Below are positions 35,727-43,503 of a stretch of 64,000 bases of DNA, piece after piece. The stretch comes from Cellulomonas alba (lineage in GTDB: Bacteria > Actinomycetota > Actinomycetes > Actinomycetales > Cellulomonadaceae). The notes below the pieces were generated by a model that saw only the letters and a list, made by a program, of their open reading frames with translations, was not told the origin of the DNA and searched no databases. How positions within the stretch are numbered: position 1 is the first letter of the stretch; every line of letters begins with the position of its first letter. The position numbers and the translations under genes are program-made. The stretch covers positions 310,001-374,000 of the forward strand of contig NZ_JAUCGQ010000001.1 in assembly GCF_030362835.1 (NCBI RefSeq). Reading direction: 5' to 3'.

Positions 35727-36923
35727 GTGCAGAGCAACGAGCCGGACGGCACGGCCGCAGCCGGTGTGAGCCACGCCACAGGCGAGCGGGTGTTCCTGGA
35801 CGCGGGCGGCCGCGCGCCGGTGCTCCCCCAGGCGCGCGCGGCGTTCCTGGAGGCGCTCGACCAGGGCTGGGGCGACCCCCGACGGCTGCACGCCGAGGGC
35901 CGCCGCGCACGGGCTCTGCTGGACGGCGCGCGCGAGGCGATCGCGGCGGTCGTCGGCGCGCGCACGGACGAGGTCGGGTTCGCCGGGTCGCACGTCGCGG
36001 CGCTGCACGGCGCGGTGCTCTCGGTCGCGCGCGGGCGACGCCGCGTGGGCGCCGACGTGGTGGTCCCGGCGGTCGAGCGCGCGGCCGTCCTCGCCGCGGC
36101 GGACTTCGTCGCGGCGCGCGGCGACGGCACCCGCCGGACGGTGCCCGTCGACGCGACCGGACGCGCCGACCTCGACGCGTTCCGCGACGCCGTCGCGCGG
36201 CCCGGCGTCGTGCTCGCCGCGATGCAGCACGCGAACGGCGAGGTCGGCACGCTCCAACCGGTGGGGGACGCGCACGACGCGGCGCGCGCGGCCGGCGTGC
36301 CCCTGCTCGTCGATGCGGGCGCGAGCCTCGGCCACACGGAGGTCGGCACCGACTGGGACCTGCTCGCCGCGGATCCCGGCGACTGGGGCGCGCCCGGCGG
36401 GCTCGGCGTCCTCGTCGCCCGGACGGCCGTTCGTCGGACGCCCGACTGGCCCGAGGACGACGACCGCTGGTTCCCCGGCGGCGCCTGGGTGCCCGCGGCG
36501 CTGGCGGCGGCCGTCGCGCTCCAGCTCGCGGTCGCGACCAGCCGGGCGGACGACGCCGCGCTGCGCCCGCTCGTCGAGCGGGTGCGCGCCGCGGTGCCGG
36601 CGAGCGTGCCCGACGTCGACGTCGTCGGCGACCCCGAGAGACGGCTCCCGCACGTGGTGACGTTCTCCTGCCTCTACGTCGACGGCGAGGCCCTCGTCAC
36701 CGCGCTCGACCGCCACGGGTTCGCGGTCGGGTCCGGGTCCGCGTGCACGTCGTCGGCGCTCGAGCCGAGCCACGTCCTCGCCGCGATGGGCGCGCTGACG
36801 CACGGCAACATCCGGATCGGCCTGCACCGTGGCGTGTCGGCCGCGGACGTCGAGCGCTTCCTCGCGGTGCTGCCCGGTGTGGTCGCCGACGTGCGCGGCA
36901 CCGCCGGGGTGCACGGGCTGTGA
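35727..36923 (+). CDS. Degenerate cysteine desulfurase homologue (class V aminotransferase fold) lacking the PLP lysine
   Basis: A 398-residue NifS/IscS-fold protein. Gap-free alignment by eye of DLLAADPGDWGAPGGLG with the usual DLxxxSxHKxxGPxGxG puts Asp219 where the PLP Schiff-base Lys belongs, and Gly in place of the preceding His. The PLP-stacking His of VEH is Arg118 (AVERAAV), and the VDAxQ glutamine is gone (VDAGAS). The mobile Cys loop is kept (GSGSACTSS, Cys340), as is HANGEVGTLQP. It is therefore unlikely to be a PLP enzyme. The GTG start is leaderless (TAACGT, 6 nt), and its stop overlaps a TusA-like gene. Confidence 0.85.
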   Translation: MQSNEPDGTAAAGVSHATGERVFLDAGGRAPVLPQARAAFLEALDQGWGDPRRLHAEGRRARALLDGAREAIAAVVGARTDEVGFAGSHVAALHGAVLSVARGRRRVGADVVVPAVERAAVLAAADFVAARGDGTRRTVPVDATGRADLDAFRDAVARPGVVLAAMQHANGEVGTLQPVGDAHDAARAAGVPLLVDAGASLGHTEVGTDWDLLAADPGDWGAPGGLGVLVARTAVRRTPDWPEDDDRWFPGGAWVPAALAAAVALQLAVATSRADDAALRPLVERVRAAVPASVPDVDVVGDPERRLPHVVTFSCLYVDGEALVTALDRHGFAVGSGSACTSSALEPSHVLAAMGALTHGNIRIGLHRGVSAADVERFLAVLPGVVADVRGTAGVHGL

Positions 36924-37162
36924 GCGGTCCGGTGGTGGTCGACGCGCGCGGGCTGCGCTGCCCGGCGCCCGTCATCCGGCTCGCGCGCGCCGCGGCCGAC
37001 GCCCCGGCCGGCGCCGAGCTCACCGTGCTGGCGACCGATCCCGCCGCGGTGCACGACGTGCCCGCGTGGGCCCGCATGCGCGGGCACCAGATGGTCTCCG
37101 CCACCGAGGACGGCGGCGTGCACGCCCTGACGGTGCGCCTCGGCGGCGGATCGGCGTCCTGA
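36920..37162 (+). CDS. TusA-like sulfurtransferase/sulfur carrier
   Basis: An 80-residue SirA/TusA-fold protein. VVVDARGLRCPAPVIRLARA carries the CPxP motif with Cys14, the residue that carries persulfide sulfur in TusA. The rest (GAELTVLATDPAAVHDVPAWARMRGHQMV) is the usual ferredoxin-like body. The GTG start overlaps the stop of the desulfurase homologue (GTGA), so the two are coupled and probably work together. In E. coli TusA takes sulfur from IscS; here the partner has lost its PLP lysine, so the sulfur source is unclear. Confidence 0.87.
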   Translation: MSGPVVVDARGLRCPAPVIRLARAAADAPAGAELTVLATDPAAVHDVPAWARMRGHQMVSATEDGGVHALTVRLGGGSAS

Positions 37163-37190
37163 CCCGACGGCCACGCGGCCGCCCGGGGAC

Positions 37191-37229
37191 GACGAAGGCC
37201 CGGCACCGCGGGGGTGCCGGGCCTTCGTC
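37191..37229. terminator. Perfect 17-bp bidirectional hairpin terminator
   Basis: GACGAAGGCCCGGCACC, loop GCGGG, GGTGCCGGGCCTTCGTC, between the convergent TusA-like and IscA-like genes. It is the longest perfect stem in the window. Confidence 0.9.
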
Positions 37230-37244
37230 GAGGCGGTCGGGGCG

Positions 37245-37595
37245 TCAGCTGAAGGAGCCGCCGCACGCGCAGGAGCTGCCCGCGTTCGGGTTGTCGATCG
37301 TGAAGCCCTGCTTCTCGATCGTGTCCGCGAAGTCGATCGTGGCGCCCTCGAGGTACGGGACGCTCATGCGGTCGACCACGACCTCGACGCCGTCGAAGTC
37401 GCGCGTCGCGTCGCCGTCGAGCAGGCGCTCGTCGAAGTAGAGCTGGTAGATCAGGCCGGAGCAGCCACCGGGCTGGACGGCCACGCGCAGGCGCAGGTCG
37501 TCGCGACCCTCCTGCTCGAGCAGGCTACGGACCTTCTCCGCCGCGCCGTCGGTGAGGCTGACGCCGTGGGTGGCGGTCGTCGTGGTCTCGCTCAT
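37245..37595 (-). CDS. A-type iron-sulfur carrier protein (IscA/ErpA/HesB family)
   Basis: A 116-residue Fe-S cluster insertion protein. The three conserved cysteines are in QPGGCSGLIYQL and SSCACGGSF at the C-terminus. It should deliver clusters to apo-proteins; likely local clients are NadA (encoded downstream on the other strand), LipA and the Rieske protein. AGGAGA precedes the ATG by 5 nt. Its homologue Rv2204c holds the same place near ctaC in M. tuberculosis. Confidence 0.93.
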   Translation of the reverse strand: MSETTTTATHGVSLTDGAAEKVRSLLEQEGRDDLRLRVAVQPGGCSGLIYQLYFDERLLDGDATRDFDGVEVVVDRMSVPYLEGATIDFADTIEKQGFTIDNPNAGSSCACGGSFS

Positions 37596-37730
37596 GGTGT
37601 CTCCTGGATCCCTCGAACTCCTGGGCGGCGCCGGGGCGCCCCACCTGCATCAACCGGTCCGAACATCATCGCGTTCCAGGTTGTTCCCGCCACTGTACGA
37701 CGCGCACCGCGCGACGCCGTGCGACCTGCG

Positions 37731-38912
37731 TCACGTGCCGGCGCGTGACCACGTGCGGGCGACGCGCTCGGCGCGCGCCGCGAGGCTGCGGGCGGGGTCC
37801 GCGAGCGCCGCGGGAACGTCGTCCGGCGAGTCGGAGACGGCGTAGGCGGCCGCGACGCCCGCGGCCGCGAGCTCGCGCCGCCCGACGAGCACCTGCCCCG
37901 CGAGCACGACGGTGGGGACGCCGTACGCGAGCGCCCGGCGCGCGACCTCGCTCGCGACCTTGCCGTGCAGCGACTGCCAGTCGAACCGACCCTCCCCGGT
38001 CACGACGACGTCGGCCGCGGCGATCCGGGCGTCGAGACCCACGAGGTCCGCGACGAGGCTCGCGCCGGGCAGCAGGCGACCGCCGAGCAGCGCGAGCCCG
38101 AAGCCGAGGCCGCCCGCCGCGCCAGCACCGGGCGCCGCCGTGAGCCGCTGGCGCGCCGGGCGCGACGCGCCTGCCAGCAGGTCGGGCCGCACGTCGTCGC
38201 CGAGCGCGTCGACGGCGGCGCGGGCGAAGTCGTCGAGCGCACGCTCCAGCGCCTGCGCCTGCTCGGGGGTCGCGCCCTTCTGCGGCGCGAAGCCGGCGCT
38301 CGCGCCCGTCAGACCGAGCAGCGGGACGTCGACGTCGGTCGCGACGAGCAGCTCGACGTCGCGCCACCGGTCGCGCAGCCGGCGCAGGCCGGCCAGGTCG
38401 TCGGCCGTCGCGCCGGTGAGCGCGCCACCCCCGGCACCGAGCCGCTCCCCGCGCAGGCCGAGCGCGGCGAGCATGCCCGCGCCGGCGTCGTTCGTCGCGG
38501 AGCCACCCAGGCCGACCACGACGCGACGCGGCGAGGCCGCCACCGCGTGTGCGAGGAGCTCGCCGACGCCGCGGCTCGAGGTGCGCGTCGGGTCGCGCCG
38601 GCCGAGCGGCACGAGCGGGAGCCCGACGGCCTGCGCGGACTCGACGTAGACCGTCCCGTCCGGTGCGTGCAGCAGGGCGGCGGGCACCGGCTCGCCGATC
38701 GGGGACGACACGGTGACCGGCACGAGCCGGCCGCCGAGCGCCGCGTGCAGCGTGTCGACGAACCCGGGGCCGCCGTCGGCGAGCGGGAGCAGGTCGACCT
38801 CGTCGGCCGGCGCGGCGCGACGCCAGCCCTCGGCCTCGGCCGCCGCCGCCTGGGCGGCGGTCAGGCTGGTGCCGAACGAGTCGGGGGCGAGGAGCACGCG
38901 CACGGGCTGCAT
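37731..38912 (-). CDS. Glycerate kinase (GarK/GckA type)
   Basis: A 393-residue type I glycerate kinase that phosphorylates glycerate for entry into glycolysis. The start VRVLLAPDSFGTSLTAAQAAAAEAEGW, ADGGPGFVDTL, VVVGLGGSATNDAGAGMLAALG and the C-terminal VVTGEGRFDWQSLHGKV are family marks. The lysine usually seen in DSFKGS is replaced (DSFGTS), which is worth noting. ATG 38912 is the first codon in conserved sequence; no clear ribosome site precedes it. It is divergent from nadA, with 48 bp between starts. Confidence 0.87.
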   Translation of the reverse strand: MQPVRVLLAPDSFGTSLTAAQAAAAEAEGWRRAAPADEVDLLPLADGGPGFVDTLHAALGGRLVPVTVSSPIGEPVPAALLHAPDGTVYVESAQAVGLPLVPLGRRDPTRTSSRGVGELLAHAVAASPRRVVVGLGGSATNDAGAGMLAALGLRGERLGAGGGALTGATADDLAGLRRLRDRWRDVELLVATDVDVPLLGLTGASAGFAPQKGATPEQAQALERALDDFARAAVDALGDDVRPDLLAGASRPARQRLTAAPGAGAAGGLGFGLALLGGRLLPGASLVADLVGLDARIAAADVVVTGEGRFDWQSLHGKVASEVARRALAYGVPTVVLAGQVLVGRRELAAAGVAAAYAVSDSPDDVPAALADPARSLAARAERVARTWSRAGT

Positions 38913-38960
38913 CGTGGCACGGCCAGGGGCGACGTCCGCGGCCTGTGGGAAGATCGGCGC

Positions 38961-40163
38961 GTGAGCCTGACCGCTGCACCCGGGACGTTCGTCGAGCCCG
39001 CTTCTTCCGCGCTGCTGCTCCTCGGTCGAGGCATCGACCTCGAGTCCGAGCGTGGCGTCGAGTGCGCCGGGGCCCTCCCCGCGCCCAGCGACCCCGACCT
39101 GGTCGAGCGCGCGCGCGCCGCGCGTGCGGCCCTCGGGGACCGCGCCTTCGTGCTCGGCCACCACTACCAGCGCGACGAGGTCATCGACTTCGCCGACGTC
39201 ACGGGCGACTCGTTCAAGCTCGCGCGCGAGGCCGCCGCGCGGCCCGAGGCGGAGTTCGTCATCTTCTGCGGCGTGCACTTCATGGCCGAGTCCGCCGACA
39301 TCCTCACGTCCGACAGCCAGCAGGTCGTGCTCCCCGACCTCGCCGCGGGCTGCTCGATGGCCGACATGGCCGCGATCGACCAGGTCGAGGACGCGTGGGA
39401 CGTGCTGGTCGACGCCGGCGTCGCCGACGACGTCGTGCCCGTGACGTACATGAACTCGACGGCCGCCATCAAGGCGTTCACCGGGCGGCACGGCGGCACG
39501 GTGTGCACCTCGTCGAACGCGCACGTCGCGCTCCGGTGGGCGTTCGACCAGCGGGGGGGCCTCGAGGGCAGCGGCAAGGTCCTCTTCATGCCCGACCAGC
39601 ACCTCGGCCGCAACACCGCGGTGCTGCAGCTCGGCCTCTCGCTCGACGACTGCGTCGTGTTCGACCCGCGCAAGCCGAACGGCGGCCTGACCACGCAGCA
39701 GCTGCGCGACGCGCGGATGATCCTGTGGCGCGGGCACTGCTCCGTGCACGGCCGGTTCTCCGCCCGCAACGTCGAGGAGATCCGCGCGGCGGAGCCCGGC
39801 GTGAACGTGCTCGTGCACCCCGAGTGCAAGCACGAGGTCGTCACGGCCGCCGACCTCGTCGGGTCGACGGAGTACATCATCAAGGCGCTCGACGCGGCCC
39901 CGGCCGGCTCGTCGTGGGCGATCGGCACCGAGCTCAACCTGGTGCGCCGGCTCGCGGCGACGCACCCCGAGCTGCGCGTGCACTACCTCGACTCGACCGT
40001 GTGCTTCTGCTCGACGATGAACCGCATCGACCTGCCGCACCTGGTCTGGACCATGGAGTCGCTCGTGGCCGGCCGGACCGTGAACCGCATCGTCGTCGAC
40101 CCGGACGACGCGCACTGGGCCCGCGTGGCACTCGACCAGATGCTGGCGCTGCCGGGCTACTGA
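38961..40163 (+). CDS. nadA: Quinolinate synthase
   Basis: 4Fe-4S enzyme condensing iminoaspartate with dihydroxyacetone phosphate to quinolinate, for NAD synthesis; 400 residues, the long actinobacterial form. Cys ligands are Cys103 (IFCGVHFMAE), the Cys of GHCSVHGRF and one in VCFCSTMNR; GHHYQRDEVIDFAD and HPECKHEV are active-site motifs. No nadB or nadC lies in the window. GTG 38961 is 6 nt after GAAGAT, a weak -10. The IscA-type protein nearby could supply its cluster. Confidence 0.92.
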   Translation: MSLTAAPGTFVEPASSALLLLGRGIDLESERGVECAGALPAPSDPDLVERARAARAALGDRAFVLGHHYQRDEVIDFADVTGDSFKLAREAAARPEAEFVIFCGVHFMAESADILTSDSQQVVLPDLAAGCSMADMAAIDQVEDAWDVLVDAGVADDVVPVTYMNSTAAIKAFTGRHGGTVCTSSNAHVALRWAFDQRGGLEGSGKVLFMPDQHLGRNTAVLQLGLSLDDCVVFDPRKPNGGLTTQQLRDARMILWRGHCSVHGRFSARNVEEIRAAEPGVNVLVHPECKHEVVTAADLVGSTEYIIKALDAAPAGSSWAIGTELNLVRRLAATHPELRVHYLDSTVCFCSTMNRIDLPHLVWTMESLVAGRTVNRIVVDPDDAHWARVALDQMLALPGY

Positions 40164-40167
40164 CGCG

Positions 40168-40767
40168 ATGGGCACCGGGTCCGCGCTCCGGGTCGGCATC
40201 TTCGTCTTCGACGGTGCCGAGGAGTTGGACGTCGTGGGGCCCTACGACGTGCTCGCCGCGTGGGCCGCGCTCTCGGCGCTCCGGCCCGAGGTGGTGACGT
40301 TCTCGGCCGACGGCGCGGGCGTGCGGTGCGCGAAGGGCCTCTGCCTCGTGCCCGACCAGTCGGCGGCAGGCGTCGGACCGCTGCACGTGCTCGTCTACCC
40401 CGGCGGGCGCGGCACACGGCCGCTCGCGGCGGACCCCGACCACCTCGCGTGGGTCCGCTCGATGCGGGCGTCGACGCCCCTGATGGCGAGCGTGTGCACG
40501 GGGTCCCTCGTGTTCGCGGCCGCCGGGCTGCTCTCGGGCCGTCCCGCCACGACGCACTGGGCGGCGTTCGACGAGCTCGTCGGCTTCGACCCGTCGGTGC
40601 TGCCGGACGACGAGGCGCGGTTCGTCGACGACGGCGACGTCGTGACGTCGGCCGGCGTCTCCGCGGGCATCGACATGGCGCTGCACCTCGTCGCGCGACT
40701 CGAGTCCCCCGATGCCGCACGGGCGGTGCGCCGCGGCATCCAGTACGACCCCGCGCCGCCCGTCTGA
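40168..40767 (+). CDS. DJ-1/PfpI-family protein (isonitrile hydratase-like)
   Basis: A 199-residue glutamine-amidotransferase-like fold. The nucleophile elbow SVCTGSLVFAAAGLLSGRPATTHW carries the Cys, and the start VGIFVFDGAEELDVVGPYDVL matches isonitrile hydratases and the sensor domains of AraC-type regulators such as GlxA. There is no DNA-binding domain. ATG 40168 is 4 nt after the nadA stop, so it is probably co-transcribed with nadA. The substrate is not predictable. Confidence 0.87.
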   Translation: MGTGSALRVGIFVFDGAEELDVVGPYDVLAAWAALSALRPEVVTFSADGAGVRCAKGLCLVPDQSAAGVGPLHVLVYPGGRGTRPLAADPDHLAWVRSMRASTPLMASVCTGSLVFAAAGLLSGRPATTHWAAFDELVGFDPSVLPDDEARFVDDGDVVTSAGVSAGIDMALHLVARLESPDAARAVRRGIQYDPAPPV

Positions 40768-40808
40768 CGCCGTCGCCCCGCCGGGCTACTCGTCAGTAAC
40801 ATCACGGC

Positions 40809-41336
40809 GTGATCCGCACGCTCCAGCTCGCGCTCGCCTCGTACCGCCCCCGGGCCGCCGTGCCCGGTCAGGGCATGTTCGACCCGTCGGTCACGCGCAT
40901 GCGCGTGCACCTGTCGGACCTCGACCTCTACCGGCACGTCAACAACGGCATCTACCTGCAGTGCATGGACGTCGCGCGGAGCAACTTCATCGCCGACCTC
41001 GGCGCCGCCCGCACGCTCGCCGAGCGCGGCTGGTACCCCGTGGTCGCCGCCCAGACCATCAAGTACCGCCGTTCGCTGACCTTCTGGCAGCGCTTCGACA
41101 TCACGACACGCGTGCTCGGCTGGGACGCGCGGGTGGTCTACCTCGAGCAGACCTTCTCGCGGGGAGGTGAGCACGTGGCGCGCGGCGTGGTCGCCGGACG
41201 GTTCCTCGGGCGCCACGGCGAGCGCGTCTCCGCACCGGACGTCGTCGCGCTCATCGCGGGCCACCCCATCGAGAGCCCCGAGCTGCCGGCGGACGTCGCC
41301 GCCTGGGCGCGCGCGGTCGACGTCGCGGCCCGCTGA
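40809..41336 (+). CDS. HotDog-fold acyl-CoA thioesterase
   Basis: A 175-residue 4-hydroxybenzoyl-CoA thioesterase-like protein. The catalytic helix region is HLSDLDLYRHVNNGIYLQCMDVAR, with the typical D-x-x-x-H-V-N-N pattern, followed by the strand AAQTIKYRRSLTFWQRFDITTRVLG. The acyl substrate is unknown. GTG 40809 follows TAACAT (40797-40802) by 6 nt, so it is likely leaderless and independent of the upstream gene. Confidence 0.87.
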   Translation: MIRTLQLALASYRPRAAVPGQGMFDPSVTRMRVHLSDLDLYRHVNNGIYLQCMDVARSNFIADLGAARTLAERGWYPVVAAQTIKYRRSLTFWQRFDITTRVLGWDARVVYLEQTFSRGGEHVARGVVAGRFLGRHGERVSAPDVVALIAGHPIESPELPADVAAWARAVDVAAR

Positions 41337-41373
41337 CGCGGCGGCCCGGGGCGTCCACGAGTACGTCGCTGCG

Positions 41374-41426
41374 CGGATGGTCGGACGTATCGCGCCGTAC
41401 GGCGACGCGAGACGTCCGACCATCCG
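41374..41426. terminator. 15-bp inverted repeat with nested palindrome, between convergent genes
   Basis: CGGATGGTCGGACGT (41374-41388) and ACGTCCGACCATCCG (41412-41426) are exact complements. The 23-nt spacer contains the 12-bp palindrome CGCCGTACGGCG (41393-41404). A further 14-bp palindrome CCCCGCCGGCGGGG lies at 41446-41459 next to the peptidase stop. Together they form a large hairpin that probably terminates both neighbours; the long spacer is unusual for the terminators seen here. Confidence 0.6.
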
Positions 41427-41459
41427 TCCGCCGACGGCGCCGCTGCCCCGCCGGCGGGG

Positions 41460-42845
41460 TCAGCGCGCGAGCGCCTCGAGCAGCAGCGCCTCAGCCAGCA
41501 CCACGCGCTCCAGCTCGCCGAGGTGCACCGACTCGTTGGCGCCGTGCGCGCGCGAGTCCGGGTCCTCGACGCCCGTGACGAGGATGGCAGCGTCCGGGTA
41601 GACGTCGAGCAGGTCCGCGATGAACGGGATCGAGCCGCCGATGCCGAGGTCGACCGGTTCGGTCCCCCACGCCGCCGCGAACGCGGCCCGCGCCGCCCGC
41701 ATCGCCGCGGAGTCGGCGGGCGCCTGGAACGGCTTGCCCGCCTCCTTCTCGGTGACGGTGACGCGCGCGCCGAACGGGGCGTGCTCGAGCAGGTGAGCAC
41801 GCAGCGCCGCCATCGCAGCCGCCGGGTCCTGCCCAGGCGCGAGCCGCAGCGACAGCCGCGCGGTGGCGCGCGGCGCGATCGTGTTCGACGACGTGGCGAT
41901 GCGCGGCGCGTCGAAGCCGATGACAGACAGCGCGGGGCGCGTCCACAGCCGCGCGGTGAGCGGGCCCGTGCCGGCGAGCCGGACGCCGTCGAGCACGCCC
42001 GCGTCGGCGCGCAGCTCGGCCTCGTCGTAGTCGACCGTCGGGTCGGCGGCACGCACGAGGCCCGCCACGGCGACCTCGCCGTCGTCGTCGTGCAGCGTCG
42101 CGACGAGCCGCGCCAGCAGCGTGGGGGCGTCGAGGATCGGACCGCCGTACATGCCGGAGTGCACCGCGTGGTCGAGCACCGCGACCTCGACGTCGCACCC
42201 GACGAGGCCGCGCAGCGACGTGGTGAGACCCGGCACGCCGACCTTCCAGTTCGACGAGTCGGCGACCACGATCACGTCGGCCGCGAGCCGCTCGCGGTGC
42301 TCATGCAGGAACGTGGTGAACGTCGGCGAGCCGATCTCCTCCTCGCCCTCGACGAACACGGTGACGCCCGCGCCGAGCTCGTCGGCGAGCACCCGCAGCG
42401 CGCCGACGTGCGCGATCACGCCGGCCTTGTCGTCCGCCGCGCCGCGGCCGAACAGACGGCCGTCCCGCTCGGTCGGCTCGAACGGGTCGGTGTCCCAGTC
42501 GGTGCCGGGCGGCTGCACGTCGTGGTGCGCGTACAGCAGCACCGTCGGCGCGCCGGCCGGGCCGGGACGGCGCGCCACGATCGCCGGAGCGCCCACGCGG
42601 CCGTCGGGGTTCGTCGCCCGCAGCACCTCGACCTCGGGCATCCCCGCGTCGCGCAGCAGGCCGGCGACGGCCTCCGCGCTCGCCTCGACGTGCGCCTGGT
42701 CGAACGCGTCGTTGGAGACGCTCGGGATCCGCACGAGCGCCTCGAGGTCCGCGCGCAGCGCGGGGAAGGCGGCGGCGACACGGGCGCGCAGCGCCTCGGT
42801 ACGGGTGGGGTCGACGGGGGCGGGGTCCAGGGAGTGCGACGTCAC
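41460..42845 (-). CDS. M20-family dipeptidase/metallopeptidase
   Basis: A 461-residue di-zinc peptidase. Metal and catalytic motifs are VLLYAHHDVQPPG (His and the following Asp), GRLFGRGAADDKAGV, FVEGEEEIGSP (catalytic Glu pair), VADSSNW and the C-terminal HGANESVHLGELER. A dimerisation (lid) domain sits in the middle. It likely cleaves dipeptides or related amides in the cytosol. GTG 42845 lies 8 nt after TAGCGT (complement of 42854-42859); its promoter is packed against that of the divergent DUF3043 gene. Confidence 0.9.
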   Translation of the reverse strand: MTSHSLDPAPVDPTRTEALRARVAAAFPALRADLEALVRIPSVSNDAFDQAHVEASAEAVAGLLRDAGMPEVEVLRATNPDGRVGAPAIVARRPGPAGAPTVLLYAHHDVQPPGTDWDTDPFEPTERDGRLFGRGAADDKAGVIAHVGALRVLADELGAGVTVFVEGEEEIGSPTFTTFLHEHRERLAADVIVVADSSNWKVGVPGLTTSLRGLVGCDVEVAVLDHAVHSGMYGGPILDAPTLLARLVATLHDDDGEVAVAGLVRAADPTVDYDEAELRADAGVLDGVRLAGTGPLTARLWTRPALSVIGFDAPRIATSSNTIAPRATARLSLRLAPGQDPAAAMAALRAHLLEHAPFGARVTVTEKEAGKPFQAPADSAAMRAARAAFAAAWGTEPVDLGIGGSIPFIADLLDVYPDAAILVTGVEDPDSRAHGANESVHLGELERVVLAEALLLEALAR

Positions 42846-42877
42846 GCCGCGTCACGCTACTCGACTACCCTTGCGGG

Positions 42878-43468
42878 GTGTTCGGTCGCAACCAGCAGCC
42901 CCCCTCCGTCACGCCGGAGCCCGCCGTGACGCCCGAGTCGAGCCTCGAGCCCGGCAAGGGTCGCCCCACGCCGAAGCGCAAGGAGGCGGAGGCGGCGAAC
43001 AAGCGCCCGCTCGTGCCCACCGACCGCAAGGCCGCCGCGAAGGACGCCCGGTCCAAGGGCCGCGAGCAGCGCGAGCTCGAGTACCGCGCGATGCAGTCCG
43101 GGGACGAGCGCCACATGCCCGTGCGCGACCGCGGTCCGGTGCGCCGGTACATCCGCGACTACGTCGACGCCCGCTACAACCTCGGCGAGTTCTTCCTGCC
43201 GGCGGCGGCGTTCTTCCTGGTGCTCCAGTTCGCGCTCGCGCGCACGGCGATCGCGTTCTTCGCGATCCTGCTGCTGTACGTCTACATCCTCGCGGCCGTG
43301 GGCGACGCGTACTTCCTGTGGCGTGGGCTGCGCAAGCGCCTGATCGCGAAGTTCGGCCCCGAGGCCGAGGTCAAGGGCCTCGCGATGTACGCGGTGCTGC
43401 GCGCGTTCCAGCTGCGCCCGTCGCGCATGCCGAAGCCCCAGGTGAAGCGGCGCCAGAAGCCGGTCTGA
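42878..43468 (+). CDS. DUF3043 membrane protein
   Basis: A 196-residue actinobacterial protein. The first 100 residues are very basic and charged (GKGRPTPKRKEAEAANKRPL, RDRGPVRRYIRDYVDARYNLGEF) and two membrane helices follow (FLPAAAFFLVLQFALA and IAFFAILLLYVYILAAVGDAYFLW). A positively charged tail ends the protein. DUF3043 has no known function. GTG 42878 lies 6 nt after TACCCT (42866-42871), so it is leaderless; only 32 bp separate it from the start of the divergent peptidase gene. Confidence 0.87.
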   Translation: MFGRNQQPPSVTPEPAVTPESSLEPGKGRPTPKRKEAEAANKRPLVPTDRKAAAKDARSKGREQRELEYRAMQSGDERHMPVRDRGPVRRYIRDYVDARYNLGEFFLPAAAFFLVLQFALARTAIAFFAILLLYVYILAAVGDAYFLWRGLRKRLIAKFGPEAEVKGLAMYAVLRAFQLRPSRMPKPQVKRRQKPV

Positions 43469-43503
43469 CGCGACCGGTCCGCGCACCCGCTTAGGGTGCT
43501 TGC

